DNA from: Streptomyces sp. NBC_01775
GTDB lineage: Bacteria > Actinomycetota > Actinomycetes > Streptomycetales > Streptomycetaceae
Direction of reading: 5' to 3'
DNA length: 64,000 bases
Assembly (NCBI RefSeq): GCF_035917675.1
Contig: NZ_CP109104.1
Coordinates: 3,720,001-3,784,000, forward strand
This document shows positions 18,548-27,721 of the stretch, one piece after another. The translations under genes and the position numbers were made by a program. The notes beneath the pieces are model-generated. The model saw only the letters and a program-made list of their open reading frames with translations. It ran no database searches and had not been told where the DNA came from. The stretch's first letter is position 1. Each line of letters begins with the position of its first letter.

Positions 18548-19537
18548 ATGACCGACCGACGCCGCCGTGCGGCAGCATCCGACAGCACCTCCCGCGAGGA
18601 CAACCCCTTCGCGCCACCGCCGGAGGGGCAGCCGGACCAGCCGTGGGAGCCGCGCCGGGTCTCGTCGGATTCCGGTTCGGGGTCCGGCTCAGGTTCCGGC
18701 TCGGGTTCCGGCTCGGGCTCGGGCTCGGCGCAGGGGAAGGGTGAGGGCGAAGGGGGTTCCGGTTCGGGGTCCGGGACCGGTTCGGGGTCCGAGGGGGACA
18801 AGGAACGTTCGGCGTGGGGCAGCCAGTGGAGCAGCCGCCAGCCCGGACGGCAGAGCGGCGGCTTCGGCGGCGGTCCCGGAAGCACCGGCAGCGGCGACAA
18901 CGGGAACGGCAGCGGCGGCGGCAATGGGGACAAGGGGCCGGGCACCCAGAAGGGCATGCGCTGGGACCCGACCGACCCGCTCCAGCGGCACGCCCGCTAC
19001 GCGTTGCACGCCGGTATCTGGGGGCTGTTCTTCTCGCTCCTGAGCCTGCCGGAGGTCGCCCTGCTGCTCGGAGTGCTCTCGGTCTACTGGGGCATCAGCG
19101 CGCTGCGCGGCAAGCAGCCCAAGTCCGCCAGGGAGGCGGGCGGCAGGGCAGGCGCCAAGGGCGGAGCCAAGCGGAGCCGTGGGGTGAGGGCCACAGCCGA
19201 GGACGTCGCGGGCACCGCCCGCCCCCCTGAGAGCGGCGACGGTGCCGACAGCGGCGGCAACGATGACCGCGAGGGCGGCGGCCGGGCGGACGGCAAGCCG
19301 CCGGTCCCGCTGGCCGTGACCCCCGCGCAGGCGGCGAAGGCCAAGCGGACGGCGGCCATCAGCGGGCTGGTCACCGCGAGCCTGACGCTGGCGATCGTGG
19401 CCGCGACGTTCACGTTCCAGTCCGTCTACCAGGACTACTACACCTGCCAGCAGGACGCCCTCACCCAGTCCTCGCGCGACGACTGCAAACAGCACCTGCC
19501 GGAGCGGCTGCGCCCCCTGCTGGAGAACAGCCCCTGA
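18548..19537 (+). CDS. Membrane protein with Ser-Gly repeat N-terminus
   Basis: 329 aa from the ATG at 18548 (MTDRRRRAAA), preceded by GAGGGAAG; an ATG at 18527 is also possible. The N-terminus is disordered and contains a long (SG)n tract coded by hexanucleotide repeats. Two hydrophobic regions follow: one near residues 155-185 (GIWGLFFSLLSLPEVALLLG) and one near 280-300 (SGLVTASLTLAIVAATFTFQ). The last 30 residues hold two cysteines (YYTCQQ, DDCKQ) that could pair outside the membrane. It is divergent from purN. Function is unknown. Confidence 0.8.
   Translation: MTDRRRRAAASDSTSREDNPFAPPPEGQPDQPWEPRRVSSDSGSGSGSGSGSGSGSGSGSAQGKGEGEGGSGSGSGTGSGSEGDKERSAWGSQWSSRQPGRQSGGFGGGPGSTGSGDNGNGSGGGNGDKGPGTQKGMRWDPTDPLQRHARYALHAGIWGLFFSLLSLPEVALLLGVLSVYWGISALRGKQPKSAREAGGRAGAKGGAKRSRGVRATAEDVAGTARPPESGDGADSGGNDDREGGGRADGKPPVPLAVTPAQAAKAKRTAAISGLVTASLTLAIVAATFTFQSVYQDYYTCQQDALTQSSRDDCKQHLPERLRPLLENSP
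18667..18727. repeat. Degenerate hexanucleotide repeat coding Ser-Gly
   Basis: About ten units of the tcggg(t/c)/ttccgg type code the (SG)n tract of the membrane protein above. It is less perfect than the tract at 29896 but keeps frame throughout. Confidence 0.7.
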
Positions 19538-19549
19538 CGCACTCGGTGG

Positions 19550-21676
19550 CTAGTCCGGCCGGGAGAAGTCCTTCTCGGGGTCGTCGGAGTGCTCGTCGAC
19601 CTCGGGGTTCTCCTGGTGTTTCGGGTGCTCCAGGTGCTTGGGGTGCTCGTCGTCCTCGTCGCCCCCGCCGTTCTCGCCGTCCTCGTCGTCCTCGTCGTCC
19701 TCGTCGTTCTCGGAATCCGGGGGTGCCGGGTGGCGCGTCGAGTCCGCGGCGTTCGGCTCAGTGGCAGACGACGGGGCGTCGTCGCCGGGCTCGCTCGGAG
19801 TGCCGTAGTCACTTGAGGCGCCGGGGTCACCTGGGCTGCCGGCCTCGTCCGGGGTGCTGGAGTCCTGGGGAGTGCCGGCGTCCTGCGGAGTGCCGGCGTC
19901 GCCCAGGGGGTCGGCGTCTTCCGGGGCGCTGGGGTCACCCGGAGTGCCGGCGCCGCCCGGGGCGCCGGGCTCGCTGAGGGGGTCCTGGCCGACGGGTTCC
20001 CCGGCCGCCGCGTGATCGTCGTATCCGCCGAGGTGCCCGAAGCCGTCGTCCTGCGCGAAGAAGCCGCAATCCCTCGGGTCCCCCGGCTCGAAGCCGGGCA
20101 TCAGCCCGCCGGATGCCTTCTTCATCGCCGACCAGCGCGCCCGCCGTGCCTCGTCCGTGTGCCAGTCCTCGTCGGGGCCGTGCAGCGGGGCGAGGGCGGC
20201 GAGCTCCGCCTCGTGCCGTGCCGCCGCTGCCGCGCGGCGGGTGCTCAGTACGGTCCACCACCGCGCCCAGAGCCCGGTGGGAAGACCGACAACGAGCATC
20301 CAGGCGCAGGCTGCGCCCCCGGTCTGCCACCAGTGCGGTCCGAGGTGGGCCAGGTTCCCGCTGCCGAGCGCGCCACCCGCGCACGCGGTGAGCAGCGCCA
20401 CGGCCGCGCCGCACAGCACGGCGGCGAGGGGCACCATCACCATGACGGACCGCCACCCCGCCCCGTCGTGGCCGGTGTTCACGCCGGAGGGGCCGTACGG
20501 AGAACTCCCGGCATCCGGTGCGGGGGAAGAACTCGCACCATCCGGTGCGCCGAAAAGCGACGCGGCATCCGGTGCGCGGAAACGCGACGCGGCATCCGGT
20601 GCGAGGGAGGCGAGGGGGCCGACAGCCGCCTTCGAGCGGCCCGCCCACCAGCCGCACATCAGCCCGCCCAGCAGCGGTACCGCTCCCGCCAGACACCACT
20701 CCAAGGCACCGCCCGTTCCCTCTTCCGGCACGGCGGCGAGCAGCGGAAACGGGGGCAGGTGCGGGTATCCGGAAGCGACGGCCGGCCCGGCCACGCTTCC
20801 GGCGCCGAGGGAGAATCCCGGCCCGAGACCGTAGGCCATGGCCCACAAGACGGCGTTCGGCAGCAGCGCCACCGCGAGCACCAGCAGCGCGAACTGCCCC
20901 GAGGCGCTGGCGGTGAGCTGCGGGAAGGCGTCCAATACGGCGCTCGTGTGCCACAGCACGGCGCCCGTCAGCAGCAGCGCTCCCCCGCCGCACAGCACCA
21001 CCGTCGCGGCGGTGGCGGCCTGCGCCGCAACGGCGACGCGTTCGCGCGTCAGGACGCGCGGGGCGACGCGCGGCAGGAGCGCGCCCGGCAGCCGGGCGGA
21101 GAGCGCCACCCGGATCGAGTGCGCCGAGCGGCGCTGCCCGAAGGCCACGCACCCGCAGGCGACGGAAGCGACGCTCAGGGGCAGGCGCCACACCACGCTG
21201 AACGCGTCCACCTGGAGCGGGCCGCCCGAGGTGTAGGCGGCAGCGGCGGCCCCGACCAACAGATAGCCGCCGCAGACCCATCCGGCGGCGGTCAGCGCGG
21301 TGTGCCCGGTGCTCGCCTCCAGCCGGGCGTCCAGCCCCTCCCGGGTGGCCCGCCACAGCAGCCAGACGGGTACGACCGTCAGCATCAGCGGTGTCACCCC
21401 CACGGGTGCGGGCACGCCCGACAGGGTCTCCTGACGTACGAGTTGCACGCCGTGCGCCAGCAGCCACAGGTCGGCGGCCGTCTGCAACGCGCCGTCAGCC
21501 CCGCTGTCGGGATACGGCGAGACGGTCCACAGCAGCAGGACGACCACGGCGAACCCGCCGAGGCCGAGCACGGCGGCAACAGCGCCGCCCAGCAGCCAGC
21601 CGCTGGTGAGGGGCACGGGCCGGTGGTGGCTGCGGCCCGAGGACAACGATGGGCCGCGGTGCGTCAATTGGCTCAC
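19550..21676 (-). CDS. DUF6350 family multi-pass membrane protein
   Basis: 708 aa from the GTG at 21676 ([20 protein letters not shown]). Many hydrophobic segments fill residues 20-420, as in the large DUF6350 proteins that lie between purN and sucD in Streptomyces. Two parts are not conserved-looking: a 9-residue repeat starting APDAA (four copies) written by a 27-bp DNA repeat, and a long acidic tail rich in Asp, Glu, Pro and Gly. Some family members are annotated as cell-division or PerM-like proteins; that role is not shown here. It is divergent from the sigma-like gene by about 76 bp. Confidence 0.82.
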   Translation of the reverse strand: MSQLTHRGPSLSSGRSHHRPVPLTSGWLLGGAVAAVLGLGGFAVVVLLLWTVSPYPDSGADGALQTAADLWLLAHGVQLVRQETLSGVPAPVGVTPLMLTVVPVWLLWRATREGLDARLEASTGHTALTAAGWVCGGYLLVGAAAAAYTSGGPLQVDAFSVVWRLPLSVASVACGCVAFGQRRSAHSIRVALSARLPGALLPRVAPRVLTRERVAVAAQAATAATVVLCGGGALLLTGAVLWHTSAVLDAFPQLTASASGQFALLVLAVALLPNAVLWAMAYGLGPGFSLGAGSVAGPAVASGYPHLPPFPLLAAVPEEGTGGALEWCLAGAVPLLGGLMCGWWAGRSKAAVGPLASLAPDAASRFRAPDAASLFGAPDGASSSPAPDAGSSPYGPSGVNTGHDGAGWRSVMVMVPLAAVLCGAAVALLTACAGGALGSGNLAHLGPHWWQTGGAACAWMLVVGLPTGLWARWWTVLSTRRAAAAARHEAELAALAPLHGPDEDWHTDEARRARWSAMKKASGGLMPGFEPGDPRDCGFFAQDDGFGHLGGYDDHAAAGEPVGQDPLSEPGAPGGAGTPGDPSAPEDADPLGDAGTPQDAGTPQDSSTPDEAGSPGDPGASSDYGTPSEPGDDAPSSATEPNAADSTRHPAPPDSENDEDDEDDEDGENGGGDEDDEHPKHLEHPKHQENPEVDEHSDDPEKDFSRPD
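20512..20603. repeat. 27-bp minisatellite, four copies, inside the DUF6350 gene
   Basis: The core catccggtgcg occurs at 20512, 20539, 20566 and 20593, exactly 27 bp apart. On the coding strand each unit gives nine residues beginning APDAA or APDGA. The same core recurs at 44981-45045 and 48254-48376. Confidence 0.93.
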
Positions 21677-21752
21677 GCCGTCATGCTGCCAAGAACACCC
21701 GTTTTGCCCTAGTAGCGGGCAATTCATCGCTGTGTCGCACAAGCTATACGTT

Positions 21753-23879
21753 ATGCACCTTTCTTCCGACCCCACTGGCGCGGCAACGGGCGCCTCTCCG
21801 AATAAGTCTGACGCCCCGTCCGCCCCCGATGCCGCCTCCCCGGCGAGGAAGAAGCGCAGCTCAGCGCGGAAGCGGTCGGCGAAGAGGCCGGACGCCTCGA
21901 CGCCGGTCCCCGTGAAGGGGGGCGCGGGGGCGCCCCAGCGGAAGCCCGCCCCCAAGAAACACTCCACCAAAAAGCACTCCACCCTGAAGAAGACGGCTCC
22001 CCCGCCTGAGATGGGACCGCGGCCCAAGGCAGCACTGAAGCGCGAGGCGGGCGCCGGGCCCCAGGCAGAGGCCGGGCCCAAGGAAGAGCCTCAGCCCGAA
22101 GCAGGCCCGGAGCCCGAGGAGGGGCCGGAGCCCCAGTCGGCGCCGGAGACCAAGCCGGTACCAGAGCCCACGGGGGCGACGGAGACCACGGGGGCGGCGG
22201 AGCTCATGGGGGCGGCGGAAACCCTGGGGGCCGCGGAGGCCACACCAGCGCCGCCGGAGTCCATGGGGGCGGCGCGGGATTCCCCCGCTGGGGGCGAGCA
22301 GCCGGCGGCGGAGGCCGAGCCGCAGGCCCCCGTTGAGGCTGCGCCCGAGGCCGACACCGGGGCCTCGGACGCAACCGTGACCGAAGGCGAGGCCGGGACC
22401 GGGGCCGTGACCAAAGGCGAGGCCGAAGGCACGACGGAGGAGGCGGAGGAGTCGGAAGAGTCGGAGGCGGAGGAGACAGGAGAGACGGGAGAAACTTCTG
22501 GCAAGACCACCCGCCCGGCCCCTCCCGATACCCCCGACCCGGGCCTGGACACGGCCCCGACCCCGACCCCGGACCCAGCCCCAGCCCCGGACACGGACGT
22601 CGGCAACCGACCGTCCACCCCATCGGCCCCGGCGCCCCGTTCCGAGGTGCGGGTGGTGTCGGTGCGGGTGCCCGTCCCCGTACCCGTACCGCAGGCGGCG
22701 CCCGCGCCGCGCGCCGCGCCGCAGCCGCACAACGCGGAGCCCCCCGTGCGGGGGCCGGAGGACGACTTCGCCCGGACGGCTGTGCCGGAGCCGCTGGAGG
22801 GTGGCCCCGTCGAAGCGTTCGATCAGCTGTACGTGCGGCAGGCGCGGGCCCTGACCCGGCAGGCGTTCCTGCTGTGCGGGCACCGCCGGGTGGCCCGGCG
22901 GGCGGTGGCCTGGGCGTTTCACCAGGCGTGGCAGCGCTGGCCCGAGGTCATGGCGAGCAGCGACCCCGCAGGCTGGGTGCGGGCGACCGCGTACGAGTAC
23001 GCGCTCTCCCCCTGGCACCAGCTGCACCCCGGCCACCGGCGGCCCGAGGCGTACCCGGGCCCGCCCGAGGACAAGGCGATGCTGGAGGCGTTCTTGCGGC
23101 TGCCGCGCCTCTACCGCGCGGCGCTCCTGCTGTTCGACGGCCTCGGGCTGACTCTGCCGGACACCGCGGCCGAGACGGAGGCCAGCACCCGGGCGACCGC
23201 AGCCAGGGTCAACCACGCACGGGCCGCGCTCGCGCTCGGCTGGCCGGAGCTGCGCGAGACGCCGGATGAGGAACGTGCCGCGCTCGTCGGGCGCAGACTG
23301 CGGGAGCTGGCCGCCGCCCAGCCGGTGCGTCCCGTACCGTCCCGCCTCGTACGGCGCGGCAGCGAGTTCACTACGCGGCGCTGGACGCGGGCCTCCGTCG
23401 GCCTGACCGCGACCGTGACGGCGGCGACGGTCTTCACCCTGCTCACCGTCGACAGCGACGGCGCTTCCCGGGAGCCGGCGAAGTGGCCGTACTCGCGCAG
23501 CGTCTTCCTCCCGGAGACGGCCCCGGCCGGCACCGGCCCCGCCGTGCCCCTCCCGGACGGCTCCGCCTCCGTGTCCGCCTCCGTCCGGCCGGGCGGCCCG
23601 GCGTCGGCCGCCTCCGCTCCCGCGACACCGCGCTCCGGGCGCCCGCTGCCAGGGCCCGCCGAACCGGCCACCCACGCCTACCTGCCGCAGCTGCGCTCCA
23701 CCAATGAGCGCGTCCAGCTGGAGGACTTCATGGAGAGCGACGAGGGGCGGGAGGACGGATCCATGAGGGCGCCGGGCAGGGCCGCGCAAGCTGACGGGCC
23801 CGCACCCCAGAGGGGTACGGGCCCGTCAGCACGTTCGGCGCGCCCCTCACTCGGGGGCCCGCCGACGCTCAGCCGTTGA
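21753..23879 (+). CDS. Sigma-factor-like protein with disordered N-terminus and C-terminal membrane helix
   Basis: 708 aa. Residues 1-350 are low-complexity Lys/Pro/Ala/Glu. Then comes a region shaped like ECF sigma region 2 ([38 protein letters not shown]) and a region-4-like part ([38 protein letters not shown]). The promoter-contact residues look degenerate. A membrane helix follows ([20 protein letters not shown]). The last ~40 residues run through a terminator-like hairpin and overlap the end of sucD by 11 bp, so the true C-terminus may have been extended. It may be a membrane-bound regulator; this is inference. Confidence 0.72.
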   Translation: MHLSSDPTGAATGASPNKSDAPSAPDAASPARKKRSSARKRSAKRPDASTPVPVKGGAGAPQRKPAPKKHSTKKHSTLKKTAPPPEMGPRPKAALKREAGAGPQAEAGPKEEPQPEAGPEPEEGPEPQSAPETKPVPEPTGATETTGAAELMGAAETLGAAEATPAPPESMGAARDSPAGGEQPAAEAEPQAPVEAAPEADTGASDATVTEGEAGTGAVTKGEAEGTTEEAEESEESEAEETGETGETSGKTTRPAPPDTPDPGLDTAPTPTPDPAPAPDTDVGNRPSTPSAPAPRSEVRVVSVRVPVPVPVPQAAPAPRAAPQPHNAEPPVRGPEDDFARTAVPEPLEGGPVEAFDQLYVRQARALTRQAFLLCGHRRVARRAVAWAFHQAWQRWPEVMASSDPAGWVRATAYEYALSPWHQLHPGHRRPEAYPGPPEDKAMLEAFLRLPRLYRAALLLFDGLGLTLPDTAAETEASTRATAARVNHARAALALGWPELRETPDEERAALVGRRLRELAAAQPVRPVPSRLVRRGSEFTTRRWTRASVGLTATVTAATVFTLLTVDSDGASREPAKWPYSRSVFLPETAPAGTGPAVPLPDGSASVSASVRPGGPASAASAPATPRSGRPLPGPAEPATHAYLPQLRSTNERVQLEDFMESDEGREDGSMRAPGRAAQADGPAPQRGTGPSARSARPSLGGPPTLSR
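23790..23830. terminator. Hairpin inside the 3' end of the sigma-like gene
   Basis: Arms 23790-23808 and 23812-23830 (19 bp, one mismatch, 3-nt loop). It lies about 40 bp beyond the sucD stop and is a good terminator for sucCD, yet it is translated in the opposing gene. Confidence 0.8.
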
Positions 23880-24753
23880 GGCGCTCGCGTGCCAGGCGCG
23901 CGGTCTCGGACGGGGTCTTGCCGACCTTCACGCCCGCGGCCTCCAGGGCCTCCTTCTTCGCCTGCGCGGTGCCGGAGGAGCCGGAGACGATGGCGCCGGC
24001 GTGGCCCATGGTCTTGCCCTCGGGCGCCGTGAAGCCCGCGACGTAGCCGACGACCGGCTTGGTCACGTTCTCCTTGATGAAGTCGGCCGCACGCTCCTCG
24101 GCGTCGCCGCCGATCTCACCGATCATCACGATCAGGTCGGTGTCGGGGTCGGCCTCGAACGCCTTGAGGGCGTCGATGTGCGTGGTGCCGATGACCGGGT
24201 CACCGCCGATGCCGACGCAGGTCGAGAAGCCGATGTCGCGCAGCTCGTACATCATCTGGTACGTCAGCGTGCCGGACTTCGAGACCAGGCCGATGCGGCC
24301 CGGCTTGGTGATGTCGGCCGGGATGATGCCCGCGTTGGACTGGCCGGGGGTGATCAGACCCGGGCAGTTCGGGCCGACGATCCGCGTCTTGTTGCCCTTC
24401 TGGGAGGCGTAGTCCCAGAAGTACGCGGTGTCGTGGACGGCGATGCCCTCGGTGATCACGACGGCCAGGCCGATGCCCGCGTCGATCGCCTCGACGACGG
24501 CGTCCTTGCTGAACTTCGGGGGTACGAAGATCACGGTGACGTCGGCGCCGGTGGCCTCGATGGCCTCCTTGACGCCGCCGAAGACGGGCACCTCGGTGCC
24601 GTCGAAGTCAACGGTCGTGCCCGCCTTGCGCGGGTTCACACCGCCGACGATGTTGGTGCCGGAGGCCAGCATCCGCTTGGTGTGCTTCTGGCCCTCCGAG
24701 CCGGTCATCCCCTGGACGATGACCTTGCTCTCCTTGTTGAGGAAGATAGCCAT
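23869..24753 (-). CDS. sucD: Succinyl-CoA synthetase alpha subunit
   Basis: 294 aa, normal length. The CoA-binding motif [17 protein letters not shown], the segment [16 protein letters not shown], and the phosphorylated histidine in [13 protein letters not shown] are present. With SucC it makes the TCA-cycle enzyme that joins succinate and CoA with ATP or GTP. It lies 35 bp downstream of sucC on the same strand, forming a two-gene operon. Confidence 0.98.
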   Translation of the reverse strand: MAIFLNKESKVIVQGMTGSEGQKHTKRMLASGTNIVGGVNPRKAGTTVDFDGTEVPVFGGVKEAIEATGADVTVIFVPPKFSKDAVVEAIDAGIGLAVVITEGIAVHDTAYFWDYASQKGNKTRIVGPNCPGLITPGQSNAGIIPADITKPGRIGLVSKSGTLTYQMMYELRDIGFSTCVGIGGDPVIGTTHIDALKAFEADPDTDLIVMIGEIGGDAEERAADFIKENVTKPVVGYVAGFTAPEGKTMGHAGAIVSGSSGTAQAKKEALEAAGVKVGKTPSETARLARERLNG

Positions 24754-24788
24754 GGTGTGTCGGTGTCCTCGTTCGGTCTCGTCCGGGC

Positions 24789-25961
24789 TTACTTGGCAGC
24801 CAGCTCGGCAGCCTTGTCGGCCGCCCCGTCCATCGTGTCCACCTGCTGCACCAGCGGGTGGTCGGCGTCGGTCAGGATCTTGCGGCCCAGCTCGGCGTTG
24901 TTGCCGTCGAGGCGCACGACCAGCGGCTTGTTGACGTCCTCGCCCTTGGACTTGAGCAGCTCGAGCGCCTGCACGATGCCGTTGGCGACCGCGTCACAGG
25001 CGGTGATGCCGCCGAAGACGTTCACGAAGACGGACTTGACGTCCGGGTCACCGAGAATGATCTCCAGGCCGTTGGCCATCACCTCGGCGGAGGCGCCGCC
25101 GCCGATGTCGAGGAAGTTGGCGGGCTTGACGCCGCTGTGCTTCTCGCCGGCGTAGGCCACCACGTCGAGGGTGGACATGACCAGGCCCGCGCCGTTGCCG
25201 ATGATGCCGACCTGGCCGTCGAGCTTGACGTAGTTGAGGCCCTTGGCCTTGGCCGCCGCCTCCAGCGGGTTGGCCGCGGCCTTGTCCTCAAGGGCCTCGT
25301 GGTCGGGCTGGCGGAAGTCGGCGTTGGCGTCCAGCGACACCTTGCCGTCCAGCGCGATGACCTTGCCGTCACCGGTCTTGACCAGCGGGTTCACCTCGAC
25401 GAGCAGGGCGTCTTCCTTGATGAAGACGTCCCACAGCTTGATGAGGACGTTGGCGACCTGGTCGATCAGCTCGGCCGGGAACTTCGCGGCCTCGGCGATC
25501 TCGCGGGCCTTCGCGTCGGTGACGCCCTCGATGGCGTCCACCGGGATCTTGGCCAGCGCCTCGGGCTTGGTGGCCGCGACCTCCTCGATCTCGACACCGC
25601 CCTCGACGGAGGCCATGGCCAGGAAGGTGCGGTTGGTGCGGTCGAGGAGGAAGGAGACGTAGTACTCCTCCGCGATGTCGGCGGTCTGGGCCAGCATCAC
25701 CTTGTGGACCGTGTGGCCCTTGATGTCCATGCCCAGAATCTGGCCGGCCTTCTCGACCGCGTCCGCCGGGTCGGAGGCCAGCTTCACGCCACCGGCCTTG
25801 CCACGGCCGCCGGTCTTGACCTGCGCCTTGACGACCGCCCGGCCGCCGAGCCGCTCGGTCACCTCGCGCGCCGACTCAGGCGTCTCGATGACTTCACCGG
25901 CCAGCACCGGTACGTCATGCTTGGCGAAGATGTCCCTCGCCTGGTACTCGAACAGGTCCAC
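24789..25961 (-). CDS. sucC: Succinyl-CoA synthetase beta subunit
   Basis: 390 aa, normal length. It has the ATP-grasp pattern: [19 protein letters not shown] at the start, [20 protein letters not shown], the metal and nucleotide region VEVNPLV...[18 protein letters not shown], and the glycine-rich [11 protein letters not shown]. First gene of the sucCD operon; its promoter should lie in 25962-26308. Confidence 0.98.
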   Translation of the reverse strand: MDLFEYQARDIFAKHDVPVLAGEVIETPESAREVTERLGGRAVVKAQVKTGGRGKAGGVKLASDPADAVEKAGQILGMDIKGHTVHKVMLAQTADIAEEYYVSFLLDRTNRTFLAMASVEGGVEIEEVAATKPEALAKIPVDAIEGVTDAKAREIAEAAKFPAELIDQVANVLIKLWDVFIKEDALLVEVNPLVKTGDGKVIALDGKVSLDANADFRQPDHEALEDKAAANPLEAAAKAKGLNYVKLDGQVGIIGNGAGLVMSTLDVVAYAGEKHSGVKPANFLDIGGGASAEVMANGLEIILGDPDVKSVFVNVFGGITACDAVANGIVQALELLKSKGEDVNKPLVVRLDGNNAELGRKILTDADHPLVQQVDTMDGAADKAAELAAK

Positions 25962-26308
25962 GCGCGTCCGTCCCCTTAATCAGTGGTCTCGCGGTCGATG
26001 TCAGCGTGGGCGTGCCGCAGGGCCGCGGCGTCCACGGATCGCGCGGCATGTCCGCCTTGCAGGTTAGCTCTGCGTACGTGTGCTGCCTAAATCGCAGGTC
26101 ACACCTGAGCGGTGACAACGGTCACAGGACGTATCCGTGCGGGGGCGGCTCCCTGCGTCTGTCAGCCACCTTTCGCCCGCCGTCCCGGCGGGAAGTGACC
26201 GTGCTGCGGGGATGGTTCGTGCACGTGGTCGTACGTTGTCGTGGTCGTGCACGTGGTCGTACGTCGTCGCGCTCGTAGTCGTACGTCGCGCTCGTGGTCG
26301 TGGTCGCG
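25962..26308. other. Intergenic region with gtcgtacgt repeats
   Basis: 347 bp between sucC and the vWA gene, both read leftward. The left part is the sucC promoter region; GTCAC/GTGAC half-sites near 26098-26130 could be regulator contacts but are weak. The right part (about 26222-26308) is a run of imperfect gtggtcgtacgt and cgctcgt units directly beyond the vWA stop codon. I see no gene. Confidence 0.5.
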
Positions 26309-27721
26309 CTAGGCCGGGATCGGGAGAGGGCGCTTCTCCAAGGCCGCTGCCATCACCTCGGGGAACAGGTCGGGGGTGCAGGCGAAGGCGGGAGCGCCCA
26401 GCGCGGCGAGCGCCGCCGCGTGCTCGCGGTCGTAGGACGGGGCCCCCTCGTCGGAGAGGGCGAGCAGAGTGACGAACCGCACGCCGGCGGCCTTCATGGC
26501 CGCGACCCGCTTGAGCATCTCCTCGCGTATCCCTCCCTCGTACAGATCACTGATCAGGACGACGACGGTCTCCGCCGGGCGGCTGATGCGCGACTGGCAG
26601 TAGGCCAGCGCGCGGTTGATGTCGGTGCCGCCGCCCAGCTGGGTGCCGAAGAGGACATCGACCGGGTCGTCCAGGTCCTCGGTCAGATCCACCACATTGG
26701 TGTCGAAGACGACCAGCCGGGTGTCCAGCGTCCGCATGGAGGCGAGGACGGCGCCGAACACCGAGGCGTAGACGACGGAGGACGCCATCGATCCCGACTG
26801 GTCGACGCACAGGATGACGTCCTTCTTGACGGACCGCGCGGCCCGGCCGTAGCCGATCAGCCGCTCCGGCACGATCGTGCCGTGCTCGGGCAGGTAGTTC
26901 TTGAGGTTGGCCCGGATGGTGCGGTTCCAGTCGATGTCGCGGTGGCGAGGGCGGCTGACCTTCGCGGACCGGTCGAGCGCCCCCGTGAGCGTCGAACGGG
27001 TCCGCGCGGCCAGCCGCTTCTCCAGCTCGGCGACGACCTTGCGCACCACCGCGCGCGCCGTCTCCCTGCTGGTCTCGGGCATCGCTTTGTTCAGCGACAA
27101 CAAGGTGCCGACGAGGTGGACGTCCGGCTCGACGGCCTCCAGCATCTCCGGCTCCAGCAGCAGCGAGGCGAGCCCGAGCCGGTCGATGGCGTCCCGCTGC
27201 ATGACCTGTACGACGGAGCTGGGGAAGTAGGTACGGATATCGCCCAGCCACCGGGACACGTGCGGCGCGGAGGCGCCGAGTCCGCCGCCGCCCCGGGCTC
27301 CGGTGCCCGTACCTGTGCCGGTTCCGGTTCCGGTTCCGGTTCCGGTGCCGCCTGCGCCGTAGACAACTTCGAGCGTGCGGTCCATACCGCTGTCGGTTGA
27401 CCCGAGGGCGCAGCCCGTGCCGTCCGCCTCGCCGCCACCGAGCACCATCCGCCAGCGCCTGATCCGCTCCTGCTCCGGATCCAGCTCGCGCCCGGGTTCG
27501 GGGGCGGGGGCCGGCTCGGGAGCGGACCGGGGTTCGGGAGCGGGCTCGGGCTCGGGGGTCCGCTCCCGCTGGGGGGCCGGCTCGCGTTCGGGGGCCGGTC
27601 CTCGTCGCTGCTCCGGGGCTTGTCCCCGCTGCTGGTCCGGGTCGAGAGCTGTCTCGGGTGGCTGCGGCCCCTCCCCCGCAGCGTTCCGCACGCTCCCCCT
27701 GTGGTCCTCACCCGTCCTCAT
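26309..27721 (-). CDS. vWA-domain protein of a MoxR module
   Basis: 470 aa from an ATG at 27721 that overlaps the stop of the DUF5682 gene (ATGA). Residues 1-150 are Pro/Glu-rich and include a (GT)n tract; a helical region follows (LLEPEMLEAVEPDVHLVGTL). The C-terminal von Willebrand A domain starts near residue 300: DVILCVDQSGSMASS has the MIDAS motif DxSxS, and QLGGGTDINRALAYC supplies the second metal contact. vWA proteins usually act as adaptors beside MoxR ATPases, and this one resembles the vWA partner in the enterobacterial yehLMPQ cluster. Client and function are unknown. Confidence 0.9.
   Translation of the reverse strand: MRTGEDHRGSVRNAAGEGPQPPETALDPDQQRGQAPEQRRGPAPEREPAPQRERTPEPEPAPEPRSAPEPAPAPEPGRELDPEQERIRRWRMVLGGGEADGTGCALGSTDSGMDRTLEVVYGAGGTGTGTGTGTGTGTGTGARGGGGLGASAPHVSRWLGDIRTYFPSSVVQVMQRDAIDRLGLASLLLEPEMLEAVEPDVHLVGTLLSLNKAMPETSRETARAVVRKVVAELEKRLAARTRSTLTGALDRSAKVSRPRHRDIDWNRTIRANLKNYLPEHGTIVPERLIGYGRAARSVKKDVILCVDQSGSMASSVVYASVFGAVLASMRTLDTRLVVFDTNVVDLTEDLDDPVDVLFGTQLGGGTDINRALAYCQSRISRPAETVVVLISDLYEGGIREEMLKRVAAMKAAGVRFVTLLALSDEGAPSYDREHAAALAALGAPAFACTPDLFPEVMAAALEKRPLPIPA
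27300..27355. repeat. Gly-Thr coding hexanucleotide repeat in the vWA gene
   Basis: A run of ggttcc/ggtgcc-type units near 27300-27355 codes the (GT)n tract around residues 125-140 of the vWA protein. Confidence 0.75.

Noticed and set aside
26294..27400. Long plus-strand frame opposite the vWA gene
   Set aside because: Repetitive Gly/Arg/Asp-Val composition, no family, and antisense to a clear vWA domain.
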